A DNA stretch of 59,136 bases from Gamarada debralockiae (lineage: Eukaryota > Ascomycota > Leotiomycetes > Helotiales > Hyphodiscaceae): NCBI GenBank assembly GCA_002803225.1, contig NXFV01000796.1, forward strand, positions 1 to 59,136. Direction: 5' to 3'. The translations under genes and the position numbers were made by a program. Below are positions 32,723-44,827 of the stretch, piece by piece. The notes beneath the pieces are model-generated. The model worked only from the letters and a program-made list of their open reading frames with translations. It searched no databases and had not been told where the DNA came from. Position 1 is the stretch's first letter, and the number at the start of each line of letters is the position of its first letter.

Positions 32723-34525
32723 ATGGCAGCAATTCGAGCCTCAAGAAATGCCCTCCTCCGCCTCTCTCGTCCTATAACGAGACCAATTCCCCGCGTTTCC
32801 ATCCTCCGCAGAAGCATAGCAACCCACTGCCCTCCAAGCCAAGCGAACGCCATATCCGTCCTCCCTACAATTGTCGATCCCTCATCCGAAGAATACAAGG
32901 AAAATGCGCGGCAAATGGGGGAAGTCATGGCGCGGCTGGAGGAATTGACAAAGAAGATCCATGAGGGAGGACCACCGAAAGCGAGGGAGAAACATATTGA
33001 GAGGAAGAAGATGCTGCCTCGAGATCGAGTCACTGCGCTGATTGATCCGGGAACTTCATTCTTGGAACTTTCGGCGCTGGCTGGTCATGAGGTGTATCCT
33101 GAGGCGGAAGTACCGGCTGGAGGTATTATTACGGGAGTGGGTGTTATTGAGGGCGTTACGTGTATGGTTGTTGCGAATGATAGTACGGTTAAGGGTGGGA
33201 CTTATTATCCTATTACTGTCAAGAAGCATTTGAGGGCTCAGGCTATTGCTCAGGAGAATAACCTTCCGTGAGTCTTCCAATCTTAATTCTGATGGAGAAA
33301 GCTAACGAGGTGTAGGTGTGTATACCTCGTCGACTCCGGCGGTGCCAACCTCCCCCACCAAGCAGATGTCTTCCCAGACCGCGACCACTTCGGACGAATC
33401 TTCTACAACCAAGCTCGTATGAGCTCCATGGGCATCCCCCAAATCTCAGTCGTGATGGGTCCATGTACCGCAGGCGGTGCTTACGTCCCAGCCATGTCCG
33501 ACGAAAGCATAATAGTCGATGGACAAGGCCACATCTTTCTCGCAGGCCCACCCCTAGTGAAGGCCGCCACCGGCGAAGTAGTGACTGCCGAAGATCTCGG
33601 AGGCGGAAAAATGCACACCTCAGTCTCTGGCGTAACAGACTACCTCGCCGTCGACGACGCCCACGCGCTTGTCCTAGCCAGACGCTCAATCAGCAATCTC
33701 AACTGGCCCAAAAAGTCCTTCCCTCCACCCACAGCCTACGAAGAACCTCTATACGACCCCGAAGAGCTCGTCGGGATCGCTAGCACGAATCTCCGGCGTC
33801 CATTACCCATCCACGAAATCATTGCACGGATAGTTGACGGCAGCATGTTTTCTGAGTTCAAGAGGGATTATGGCAGTACGCTTGTGACGGGATTCGCGCA
33901 TATTTACGGCCACAAAGTAGGCATAATAGCCAACAACGGCATCCTGTTCTCCACCTCCTCCCTCAAAGGAGCACATTTCATCGAACTCTGCTGCCAGCGC
34001 CAAATCCCGCTCATCTTCCTGCAGAATATCAGCGGCTTCATGGTCGGCACGGACGCTGAGCGCGAAGGCATCGCTAAGAATGGCGCCAAGCTCGTCACAG
34101 CTGTTGCTTGTGCAAACGTTCCTAAGTTTACGGTGGTGGTAGGAGCCAGTAATGGAGCTGGCAATTATGGGATGTGTGGAAGGGCGTACGGGCCTAGGTT
34201 TTTGTGGATGTGGCCGAATGCTAAGATTGGTGTTATGGGGAGTGAGCAGCTTACTGCGGTGATGGAGACGGTGGGGAAGGCGGTTGACCCGGAGTTGAGG
34301 GAAAGGATTGAGAGGGAGAGTGAAGCGGTTTTTTCGAGTGCGAGGTTATGGGTAAGTGGAATGCAGTGGAGAGTGAAGTTGAGGGTTGATGCTAACTTTA
34401 AATGATAGGATGATGGCGTTATTCCTCCCAGCCATACGAGGAGAGTTTTGGGGTTGAGTTTGATGGCTGCTTTGGGTGGGAAGAACGAGCCTGTTGAGAC
34501 AAAATTCGGAGTGTTTAGAATGTAG
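32723..34525 (+). CDS. mccB: Methylcrotonoyl-CoA carboxylase beta subunit, mitochondrial
   Basis: Carboxyltransferase subunit that moves CO2 from biotin to 3-methylcrotonyl-CoA, the step directly after the neighbouring dehydrogenase. Start ATG at 32723 ([17 protein letters not shown]), with an Arg-rich presequence. An intron (~33268-33315, GTGAGT...GTGTAG) joins ENNLP to [17 protein letters not shown]. Key blocks: [75 protein letters not shown] and [13 protein letters not shown] last intron near 34351-34408 leads to [18 protein letters not shown] and a stop at 34525. Full length (~565 residues). The biotin-bearing alpha subunit is not next to it in this window. Confidence 0.95.
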
Positions 34526-36509
34526 ATTTACGACTATGAATATTATGAGAGCTTCCGATGGAAGGTCAATGTCGCCCCAAATCCCTATCTTTCTGCAACG
34601 ATTAGTGACTATAGGGAGGAAAGGGGCAACCTCAGCGAAGGACCTCAGTGAAGACCTGCATGCCGAAGAAACCTCACTCGAGGTCTGGCACCTCGACCAA
34701 CATCACCAAGAGAGCACGACGGCCAAAGATCACAAATGGATACGCCTCTGCAGTAATGCAAGGGTACAACCTCTAAAGTGATACAACTGTGGACTCTGAT
34801 GCGGCTTTGCACGCAAACGTAAATATCGCTGTTGTGGTATTTCCCCTCGCCATTGAATTTTCATCGTCGACACTCTACCCTACGAGCATATCGCTCGCAT
34901 TCACTCACGGTCCAGCCATCGCGGTCTCTACCCCGCAGCTCCAACCTTCACCTTACTTGATCAGAACGAATTGAGTATTGAGGTAGATGCCGAGACCAAG
35001 CCTCGCTTAAGGACTTGAGGGGAGTACCTCGTACCCGGCGGAATTTGGAGCCTGCATCGTAGCTTACAGTCAACAGTCAGCCTCAAGAAATAAACTGCAG
35101 AAGTAGAAAAGTAAACGTAGAGAAAGTCTTTGAAGACGATAAAATTTAGATGTCAGGCATGTGGTGAGATAACTTCAGACGATGGACGTCATTTGTTGAG
35201 GCATACTGTGAGGAGTTTGGATTGCTTGGTGGGTGATCTCAGTCACTGCGAGATATCTTGGCAACAAAGTTTTGTCTACGACCACATCTATTAATCGATC
35301 TGCCGCCATCCAACCACACATGCTGCAGGAAATGACTCAAACACACGAAGGCGTCCTGTTGGATGTTTTGTAGCCATTGTGGGTCTTGGGGAAGGAAGTG
35401 AGTTGAGTCGGCGAATCCACTTGGGCTGCTGGATATACCATGTGAGGTATATCGACAATGAGAAGGAGCGCGACAACGAAATTGTAGTCGAAGCCGGAAG
35501 AATTCATGAGGGAGTATAACTTGTAGGAAAGTATGTCTGACCTACAGGTACCGCGCCTCTCCGGAACTGGGGGCCAGCTCATCCTCGAAGCCTCTAAGTC
35601 CTACTCCAAAAGGGAGGCCTATTTGTGCCCCCAAGTTTGGCGAGCTGCGTGCAACTCGCTATTGACACTGTGTACATGACAGATATATGCTACGAACTCG
35701 TAGAGGAACAGTCTGAAGACAGACCTTGCAAATGTATCAGTTGAGAATGTGAGGCAAATCTTTATACCACCCTAAGATCAACCTACACAGATGACCGATC
35801 CACGCTCTGGACGTTTCCGACCCAACAATATCTTCACAAGCTCCAAAAACTAAACTTTTCCATTCCACCCCGCAGCGTTCGGTCCTCATCAGCTAGCACT
35901 GCTCTCATCTTCGAATGCCCCGCAGTTGTTCCCTCATCCATCTCCTTCTGGCCTTCTTCCACATCGTCGGCACGCTGGCTGCAACATCCTGCGGCCAGGT
36001 CGGAGAAGATCTTCCTGTTCGCAAGAGGATATCGCTTTTATCCTCTGATTCTGAAGGGTTTGGGGAAAGGTAAAGGGGAAAGGGTAAGGACATTCGGGAG
36101 AAGTCGTGGTTTAGGAGGAAGGGGATGGAGGCGAGGATTTCGTTTACGAGGGATTGTTGGATATGAAGCGGTCGAGAGTTGAAGTTTGAGTGAAGACTCA
36201 GTGGAGGAGGTAGACAAGTAGCAGGTGGTACGGATGGTGACTGAGAGGATGATGAGGCGGGATACGCGGTAGAGGTTCCAGGTTCTCGCTATGCGAATGT
36301 TCAGATGTCTGTGAATTTGAGGTTGCGAGAACTCAGGGACCGAGGTTTGGGTCGAAGATGAGGGCTTGGAAAATTGCGTGTGGCTGAGAGCCTGAATCTG
36401 TCAGTCACTGGCAAAGGCTAAGAAGATGTGGCCGTACGATGGCTTCTCGCACGTAGTGAAACAAGTCACACGATATTTAGCTCTAAAAACTGTCTCCGTT
36501 GCCAAGTTT
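34526..36509. other. Gene-poor region
   Basis: Nearly 2 kb without a supportable gene. A 35130-35285 frame reads FRCQACGEITSDDGRHLLRH, resembling a single C2H2 finger, but has no start codon and could be chance or a relic. Confidence 0.4.
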
Positions 36510-37364
36510 TCAGTAATGCAGCAGCTCTATCGACATGAGTACCGTACGCTTGTGATGTTTCTGACTCGCAAGTGATCGTCTAGTATTCGCATTACTCAAC
36601 GGCTCGTACAAGAGTGTGAACAAGAGACTACCAACCTCTTGGCCGCTCAATAGAAGCACAGCATATAGCGTATCCTCCAGTTTCACTTGATCTGGGTATC
36701 GAATGGCGGCATTCAGAGTCGAAATAGCTTGTCCATACCACTCTAGACAGTTGCTCGAGATTTGGTTGCGACTTTGCTGAAGCAGCATATGATATGGCCT
36801 GTGCTGCAAGACATAAAGGAGGATCAGGATCGCTGCGATTGTAGAGGTCTGGAAGGAGTAGATGGAGATACTGGCTATGGCTTCCGTCTGGTAATGAAGC
36901 TGTGGTTGTTTCGTAGAAATCGCATAGAACGGAACCTGCTAGCGAAGAAGGGACAATCTTGCCGGCAATGCGGTTCGGAAAGAGGTTATTCTCATCAAAT
37001 GCAGATGTGGGATGTTGGAAAATGCTACAGTGGTGCCTTGAAGATGTCCCATGCTTGTCATGAGTAGATCTCTGGACTTTTCTCCACGTTTTCGCACTCT
37101 CATCGCGGAATGCGAGGGAAAGCGGATCGCGATAGCCAAGGGAGACCGCTTCATCTTCATGCATTGAGAGCATTGAGGGCGCTTCTCATCACACTAAACA
37201 GCTTAATTAGAATAGCATCAAAATCACTAGCATAGAGATGAGAACCTTGACATGGAGTTTTGTGGGGAAGAAGCCTGTCAGTGGTTCAATTCTATAATTA
37301 GGTATCTGGAAAGCTGGAGAGGTTACCAGCAATTCTTGCATGCCGAACTGGGGCTTGCCCCCAT
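36510..37364 (-). pseudogene. Relic of a fungal Zn2Cys6-type transcription factor
   Basis: Reading leftwards: a short ATG-led exon at 37364 gives MGASPSSACKNC, like the first Cys pair of a Zn2Cys6 cluster, followed by a GTAACC donor, but the rest of the cluster is not found. At 37173 an open frame gives SLGYRDPLSLAFRDES, then LHLLLPDLYNRS and AAQAISYAAS, typical of fungal regulator middle domains. Near 36780 it changes frame inside continuous homology (AASAKS, then RNQISSNCLEWYGQAIS in the next frame) and goes on with LNAAIRYPDQVKLEDTL and AVLLLSG. The C-terminal half expected in the family is missing. A frameshift plus missing ends point to decay. Family placement is by motif memory. Confidence 0.55.
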
Positions 37365-39080
37365 GTGGTTATTGTTGACAGAAAGAACATGGTGTGATTG
37401 TGGGAATTCGGCTCAGGGGTAAAATTGGCCGGGGTGGCCATCAAACTTTAATCCTTGCGATTTCGGCGTCAAGATTGGCCCACTTCTCCCACTTCTCGGG
37501 CTTTGCGGAGTTTCCGAATGTGAATACCTTGAGTTCATCATTGCACCTTCTTAGAAATCGTGGACTTTAGGGTTCTATATTTAGTGGCGACATCGTCCTT
37601 GACAATATCTGAACGGGTTCAAAAGTACGGAAGTATGTTGTGTGGTCTCCTGCAACAAGCACTAGCGATTTGTAATCCGAAGTCTGTGCCAAAAGCTCTC
37701 ATCATCTTCTAAGGCAAATAATTCCAAAAGTGCAGTCCGTATCATCCTCTGTAAGGCTGTTCGGGCGTCGAGGAATTCTATCATCGTTTAGAGTGCTGTT
37801 TCAGCATCTCAGCCTTGCCATTCGGTCTAAGCGCAGAGCCGCCAGTACCGTGAAGAAAGGAATCAAAGCCAATCTAACAATCTTCGGACTTGCAAGGGCG
37901 CAATCATTCTGAGGCCCAGAAACCGCCTAGTCGTTCACTTGAGACCATACGCCGCCCTTGATGAGGCTTCCCGCCCCAGAAACTGGTCTCGTGAGCGCGG
38001 TGAAGACCGTAAAACTCTGCCCCTTCAGCTTTGAAGAGAAGAGACTGCAAGTAAACGTAAAATCTACTGCAAATGGGTTGTCAAATAATTTGGAAGATTT
38101 GACATTCATAGGTACGGAGTTGAAGTGACATCCGGAATGTCTTAACTAGCAGCCTTGCGCCAGCCAACGATCCTCCCTTCATCGTCTTCGTTCAGGTCAA
38201 AGTTCATTGAAAGACCTTCCTGCTACTTCAGATAGCCAAGTAAGTCTGCCTGCCCACTAATTCCTTCAGCTGGCTCTTTTGTATGATGAAGATGCGATGG
38301 GAGAAAGTTTTCGACATTTTTCAATACTTTGATACCCCACCCACCGAGGCTGACAGCCCCTGCCTCGGTCCGTATGATTGGCCCTGTGTCGGGCGTCGGC
38401 TCGAATTACCCTGCGAGGAACTCGAAGAAGTCAGCTCATCTCAGCTCACTTGACTGCCCTATCACACACGTCATGCCCATTGCCTTTTCATCCATCGAAA
38501 CTATTGATTTCAGATTTCAGGGTCTTTGTTTTGAATTTTGATATCAAATGTTGTGGGTTACGCAAAATCGATATTTCCTAGGGGCGGAAGCAATATGGCT
38601 GAAATGGCGCGGGTGGCTGTAGTCCAAAAATAGAAGCTGGGACTCGACTCAGGCACTGGGACTCAGTCGGCATCCAATAAATCAGGGGTTCCTCCCTGGC
38701 TGGGGTTGCAGGGTAACCTCTTCCGCAGTGGAGGTGATATTGATCTCTTAGTGCTGATCGACCGGGTGGATTTGCACGACATGCACCGTGCGTGCCACAA
38801 AGCCCGACGGCCACAGAGCTGCAACGGGCTTGGAGCCGCATAGGCATGGGCAAACAAGCCGTAGGCGGGGGGAACCTTATCATCCACATTTCTACGCCGA
38901 CTATTGCCTAATGCTTATTGCTATCTATTCTCCTCTTAAAATGTGCTCAACTTCGCAACCATAAATTTCCCAGTCCATCACAAACTCCTTGCGAAACCAT
39001 TCTAGCTCTCTAGCATCTAGCTTACTGCACTGCAGTAGACACAGATCATTCATTCACCGCAAAGTTTGCACTCCGCACTC
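37365..39080. other. Intergenic, no gene recognised
   Basis: About 1.7 kb with only short frames lacking motifs. It includes the upstream region of the gene at 39081. Confidence 0.4.
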
Positions 39081-41416
39081 ATGGCCAAGAAGAACGATCG
39101 GAAAACCCTGCCTCCACCTCCCTCGCTGTCTCAATCAACCTTCTCCGCTCGTCCCGCTCCCGCTGTCAACCATCCGCCACCTTCGGCATCAGTCCCAAAT
39201 CCAGATGTTAAAGGGAAGGGGAAGGCCAAGTCTCAAGGCCAAAGTAGTGCGAATATCGCAGTAACTACTCCTCAACTCCTGAACCCTCCGAATGTCCAAC
39301 TTCAAGCGCCAGTCCGCTGGGTCTACAATTATGATCATACCGATCCTCTCAACTTTGGCTTCATGTTCCCAGTCACACCTGACTCCTCGACAGACCTCTC
39401 GTCCCTGAACACTCATTCCATAAGCTCCACTTTATCGTCTCCCGCGTCCGCACCAACCCACGGATCCGTAGGAGACCCATTTTTGCCAGTGAACGATTCT
39501 CCGGAGTCGAGTACTGGAGGACAACGCCAGTGGGATTTGACGGCAGCAGCGTCCGAACATGGGCAACAGCAATTCGTCAGCTCTCATCAACAGAATCTAG
39601 CCAGTGCATCTTACCAACATCAAAATCCCATCCATCAGAGTATCCCTTATCGGTACAGTCCACATCGTGATTACCCTCCGGCATCTTCAACCCAACAATT
39701 CGCACCTCCAGAAGAACAAATATGGTGAGCAGCACAAGTTCTGCCAGTTCGCAGTTCTTTTCACTGACAAAATCCTAGGTTCCTTCCTCCTCATGGCACC
39801 TCTGTCCCGGAAGAATTCCAGGATTCTGTTCCTGACTCTCGAGGCTGGTTGCTGGACGGAAGTAACGATCTCTCACAATCATTTCCGGGTCCGGTGTCGT
39901 CTGGTCCCCTACTCACCCCACACCTTGCAGCGGCAGCACCTCTGAAACGAAAGCGAGGTTCGGAGACCTCATCAAGCCCGCCGAGACCTTATCTCCACAC
40001 TGTTGCAGACCGTCAAGAGTCTACGCTATGCTCACGATGCAAGATCTACGAGAAACTGGTCAGTCCATCAGAGTCAAGAATCTCCCCCAGACAATCATGT
40101 CCCGTGGATGGTCATTGACAATGAAACAGAACAGTTTTCCGGGTCTTTGCAGCTCTTGCCTTCAAGTATCTTTCAATACTTGGCCGAGTGCGTTGGGCAC
40201 CAGAAATGAAAACTTGGAGAGTTTAGTACTATTCCTTATGCCCAGTAGGTAACACTTCAACTCATATAAAGTGTAGTACTGACTGCAAAGCAGCAAATAT
40301 GGAAAATGTTTTCATCTTTGCACCACCAAATATGCCACGAAGTCGAAGTTGGCGTATGCTACCCAAGAGAAACGATCAGAAGGAGTACGATTTTAGCACA
40401 CTGGTGTTTCAAGATCGATGGACCCTTTCCAAGCAGCAAGCAGAGTCTACTCGGCTGTTTGGAGAAGACTATGCAGAGCTTGCAAATATCGCTCAACTCT
40501 ATCAGCGTTCATTGCCGAGACCGGTTCGTTGTTTCCTGAACCCTCTCATACACCTATACACCTATACACCTATTTTCTCTGTATTTGTTCTCAGACAACG
40601 CGGACAAGCTGACTGAAACACCTTCGTTGTTAGAATAAATCCCTCGAGGCTTCATGTACCGTCTTGATTACTGTCTGCGAGCTCTACAAATCAATCGTCG
40701 AGATATCAAGCAACAACACGGTCCCCCAAACGATATCCATACCGAAGTTGCTCAACAACATCAGAACCGCTCGAATAACCGTCCGACACGCATTCCAACA
40801 GCTTCAGATGCTGGCAGTCTCTCCTTCCAGCTCCAGGGATCGACAAGACTGGTTCCCGGCCTTTCTCAGTGCCTGCATAATGGCAGTCACCGCCATCATC
40901 TTCCTCGACATGATGATCGTCTGCCCTTCGCCCTACAAGGAACAAATATGGGGTGCATCGTGGCATGACAGGAGAGTGGAAATGCGAAATGGAGGCTACG
41001 GAATGCTTGTGGCATTGCTCAGAGCTAATAGTAAGGGCGTCAATCCTTTGAAGATGGACTGTTGGACGAAGGAAGCTTCGCAAAATCCATTCATTAATGT
41101 TACTCCCGATTCGTATTCGCCCAAGCAGATGTCTCCCGGTGCTGATCATGGGCATAAGAAACGAAGGAAGACCAGCAAAGTTGACTCGGAGAAGGCACGT
41201 CAAAGGCCGATTGAAACGGATGCAGAGCGTGAACGCAATATTCTTCTTGGTATCAATTCGCCTGCCGCACTCCAAGGCATGTTGGCGCTGAGGGCATGGT
41301 ATTTGAAATACCACGACCATCTGAAGCAAGGCGAAGACATGTTTTCGAAGAGCTTGTATGTGCTCGCAACGATAAAACCGGTCGCTGGTCTTTGGAGGAT
41401 CTTCGAGTTGGAATAA
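39081..41416 (+). CDS. Hypothetical protein, Pro/Ser-rich N-terminus with helical C-terminus
   Basis: The first ATG in context is at 39081 (MAKKNDRKTLPPPPSLS). Intron 1 (GTGAGC at ~39726 to CCTAG at ~39779) joins EEQIW to FLPPHGTSVPEE. Further introns are needed between ~40050 and 40690, where the frame changes three times; exon pieces include ESTLCSRCKIYEKL (a lone C-x2-C), SLQLLPSSIFQYLAECVG, TLSKQQAESTRLFGEDYAE and a last exon with TVCELYKSIVEISSNN. The C-terminal ~250 residues are helical, with a basic KKRRKTSK patch. The layout resembles fungal regulators, but no DNA-binding domain is seen and the family is not recognised. It ends 40 bases from the convergent relic on the other strand. 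Confidence 0.6.
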
Positions 41417-41455
41417 AGCCAGCTCCCGTACTATATCATCGCTCAAAGCCAGCGA

Positions 41456-43194
41456 TCAATCCATCCGTCTCAGCACACCCTCACAAGCAGGACCGCAAAT
41501 TTTCTGATGCCACAGAAACTTGCGTAGGATTTCCCTCAACTTTACGATCGTCCGGTTTGGAAAGCACGAAAATAACAAGCCCTTGAGCAAGTCCAAGAAC
41601 CACGATTTCGTTGGACCCTCGACGCAAACTGGAGCTGCAGTCATCAGGATCCATAATAGCGGTTCTTGGTGGGGCTGCCCAAAGGTATCCAGATTCGTTG
41701 TGAGCAATGCGGACTTCAATTTCTCGGCGATGGTGCCGTGGACCCCAGACCAGATACACAAGGGTGGAGGAACTGTGTGGTGGTATAACGATGCTGCTAG
41801 ATAGACGCAGTGTTCGTAAGCCCTGGAGTTATCGACCGAGCTGTATGCTATGAGGAAGATCATCCAATTTTCTATCCATCCTTGTTCATTATAGAAGACC
41901 TTCCTGTGGGATGGAGGAACCGGTACGTCCTTGCAAGACTCGACGAAAGGCATCAGGCCACGAATTTTCTCCAGCATCGTGATGCATTCACTGCTCAAGA
42001 GTTCCCCGCCTGGAATGGTGATACATTTATACCAGAATCAATGAAGCTTGTGTTGAGGAGCAATTGGGATGAAGGGGCAGGTAGCAGATATCGAGGGGGC
42101 GAATTTGAATACAATCCTTGAAATTGGTCAATCCTGGCCTCAAGTCAGCATCTGAGTCCGAAGTCTTTTGTGGGGTATCACCATATCACCATTCCATACA
42201 GTAACACATCACGAACAAGGCTTCTCATACCTCCCCCCATCTCTATCGCTTTTCAAGCTCATCTGCATGTATTTTGCGACTTTTGAGATCTCCGAATATA
42301 GCCTGCCATCGCTTTCAGTGTCAAGTTGGCCTGTTGGTGGTGGGTGCGGGAGGGAGAGGGGGATTGCCTGACAGTGTGAGCCGCTACGAGGCATACTGTA
42401 TGTAATACCTGGTCGCTCACAGCATAGTTGAGGTCGCTGATTGCGTTTGTTAAGTAGCCTGATTGCGTGGCCAAGATGGAACAGTGTTGTTGTGCCAGGT
42501 GTTTGTCTTCCAGAATGAGCGTCCATCAGACTTGACGAGAATGATATCGGGTCATGTAACATAGCGGGATCGCTTATGATTGTTCGTACCAAACCGGCCA
42601 CTGGGTACACTTGATTCACTCTGTTCGCGATGACTTCAAGTGTTGCGATGGAAGCGAGAGGTTTGCGATCCCTGCAGTATCCGTCAGCTTGGGATCTTTT
42701 AACGTCGAAAATATGATTGCCGTTAATTATCAGCGAAACTAAACCCCTCAGAGCCTTCATGTGAAGTAAAAACTGACAGTGTTGGAGCAGAAATTCTGTC
42801 TGGCTCTATTGGAATTGGAAAGCCTTTGAAAGCATCTCGAACTCCCGGTCCAAGTCTTACATAAGGGCTGCCCGTGGCTGCGACCTCACATCATATACTA
42901 CTAGATACAGTTCCCCCACATGGTACAGGGGCCCAAAGGGTGATCGCTTCCCACAGTGCCGAGCTCCTGACAAGAGCAGGTCCGAAAGGCGTGATAGGTT
43001 CCTAATTCAATAGCAGCACTGGGATCGCTCGGCCGAGCATCTTCCTAGGACTGGTCCTTTCCTTTGATTTGACCCCAGAATTGACGCATGACATGCTTCC
43101 GTATCGCTCTTCGTTGTGCTACATCTTTATTCTGCGCAGGGTCGGGGACGCTGACGAGTCGGAGGGGTTCTACTCCCGGTTTCGACAGAGGCAT
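41456..43194 (-). pseudogene. Relic of a Fungal_trans_2 (DUF3468)-type transcription factor
   Basis: Reading leftwards from the ATG at 43194: MPLSKPGVEPLRLVSVPDPAQ, then RRAIRKHVMRQFWGQ, the N-terminal signature of this regulator family. Then YVRLGPGVRDAFKGFPIPIE (~42850), then PVAGLVRTIISDPAMLHDPIS and FHLGHAIRLLNKR. At ~42440 the frame changes in the middle of a conserved block (to AISDLNYAVSDQVLHTVCLV), which an intron cannot explain. The C-terminal frame 41998-41456 is open: YEHCVYLAASLYHHTVPPP, then EPLLWILMTAAPVC and WFLDLLKGLLFSCF. The gene is nearly complete in outline but frame-broken, so recently inactivated. The alternative is a sequencing indel in a live gene. Confidence 0.6.
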
Positions 43195-44827
43195 GTCTTT
43201 GAGACTGGCAAGGCTATGCTGAAATTTCCTGTTCCTGTCAAAAATTAACCTTCTATTCGTTCCATACATTTGGGATTTTGCGAGTTCTCTTCGTACTTGA
43301 CTTTCTCCAACAAGCCCTCAGCTGAACACCTGACTTAATTCAACCCAGGCTTGCTTCAGACTGCTTATAAAGGAAACGATACGTACCTTTATTTCACCCA
43401 TCCCGTGGCTGTTGTTACGCACGATTCGGGATGAATAATCAAGATAGACTTCGACCCTAGGAACAAAGTTGGGACATTTCGGCGAGCCTCCTCCTCTTCC
43501 TCAGCCCTTACCACAAAGTCACCATGAGGCTAGACTTCGCTTTTTATGTCAGCTTGCCTTTGTTGGCTGGCTGGCATCGCTTCGTGGCTTAATCATCCAA
43601 TCGACTTTGGAATGTTCCGAGAGGCGTTCCTGCATGTGCAAGGGCGAGGACCCCTCATTTTCTCAATCTGGTTAAGCGCCGATCGCTTGTCTACTTTGCC
43701 ATATGATTTGCATCTTGGTTGAGGTTTGAGGAGAGGGGCGGGTGTTTTTGCCTTAAGAGGAGTTCTTTTGTGTTGAGATTATTACTTTACTTTCAAGTTG
43801 AATATCTTCCAGAATCTTCGAGTCGGTAAACTCCAATTGAGCAGGAATTAATCACAATGGCAGGAGAATTGGTCCTAGTATGATATGGTTCTCCCGCCTT
43901 GGAGAAGGGCAGAGATCAGTCTACTCATAAAATGAGATACACTCCGATTTTATTCTGACTACCTTACGTGACTCAACCTATCAACATCACCCTCTAACGG
44001 CCACTTCCCTGAGATACTGTGGTCCCTCCTGTTGCCCTCTGGCTGCCTCAGCTATTTCAGGTAAATAGCTGCAGAGGGCGCAGGGCCACAGGTCTGAAGA
44101 GTAGATAGGGGCATTGTTGTAGAAACTGTAAGTAGTTGGGAATAGCTTCAATATTTTGGTAACTAAATAGTCAAGAAATTTAGTGGATGATTTCACAACA
44201 TTGCAAGATCTCGTGTTCCCATGGAAATTTATACTGTCAAGCGAGGTTAATCGATGTACACCCGCGCGCCGGTAAAGACCCCTGTCAAGGTAATTTAGCC
44301 ACTAGTCAAGGTGAAATAGCGCAGGCCATATAGAGGGAGTGGAGGAAGCTCTGGAGGCACATGCCAAGAGGGTCTATGTTGGTACCCGCGATCTTCGGGA
44401 CCGCAACGTTTGCTCTAGGTCTGAATAGGAAGCCAAGACTCAAGTCGTGCATGAACTGGTATCACGACCATCGGGATGTAGGTAACGTCACGTCCAATAC
44501 ACTAGGCAGAGTCACAGACTCAGCATGTTAATGGTAGGTAATGTTTTGCAGACCGCCTGGGCAGAACGTTCTGCCACCAATCGAACAGCCAACATCTACC
44601 AATTTCTTGTACTGCCAGGCGGTAGTGTACCCCCAACACAACCTACTTAGATGGCCCAGCTGGAGGTTGATTAATGATGAATGATGAAGATAGTACCACG
44701 TCACAACGAAGTGATTACATAAGCAGTTCCTGACTAGCTCGTCCGAAGGCAGGAACAAACATCTCCCAAATTTTCGAAACCCAACTCTTCCATCCAAATT
44801 CCGCATTCGCAAAAGTTCAATTTCGTC
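43195..44827. other. Intergenic, no gene recognised
   Basis: About 1.6 kb. A 22-codon frame near 43523 (MRLDFAFYVSLPLLAG) looks like a signal peptide but stops at once. Nothing else stands out. Confidence 0.4.

Noticed and set aside
33243..33783. Arg/Leu- and Arg/Pro-rich frames within mccB
   Set aside because: Out-of-frame readings of the conserved carboxyltransferase domain.
38578..38889. 103-codon minus-strand frame with Cys and Pro
   Set aside because: No recognisable domain or start context; overlapping frames on the same strand are equally open.
43523..43591. Signal-peptide-like 22-codon frame
   Set aside because: Stops immediately and no acceptor-donor pair linking it to a downstream exon was found.
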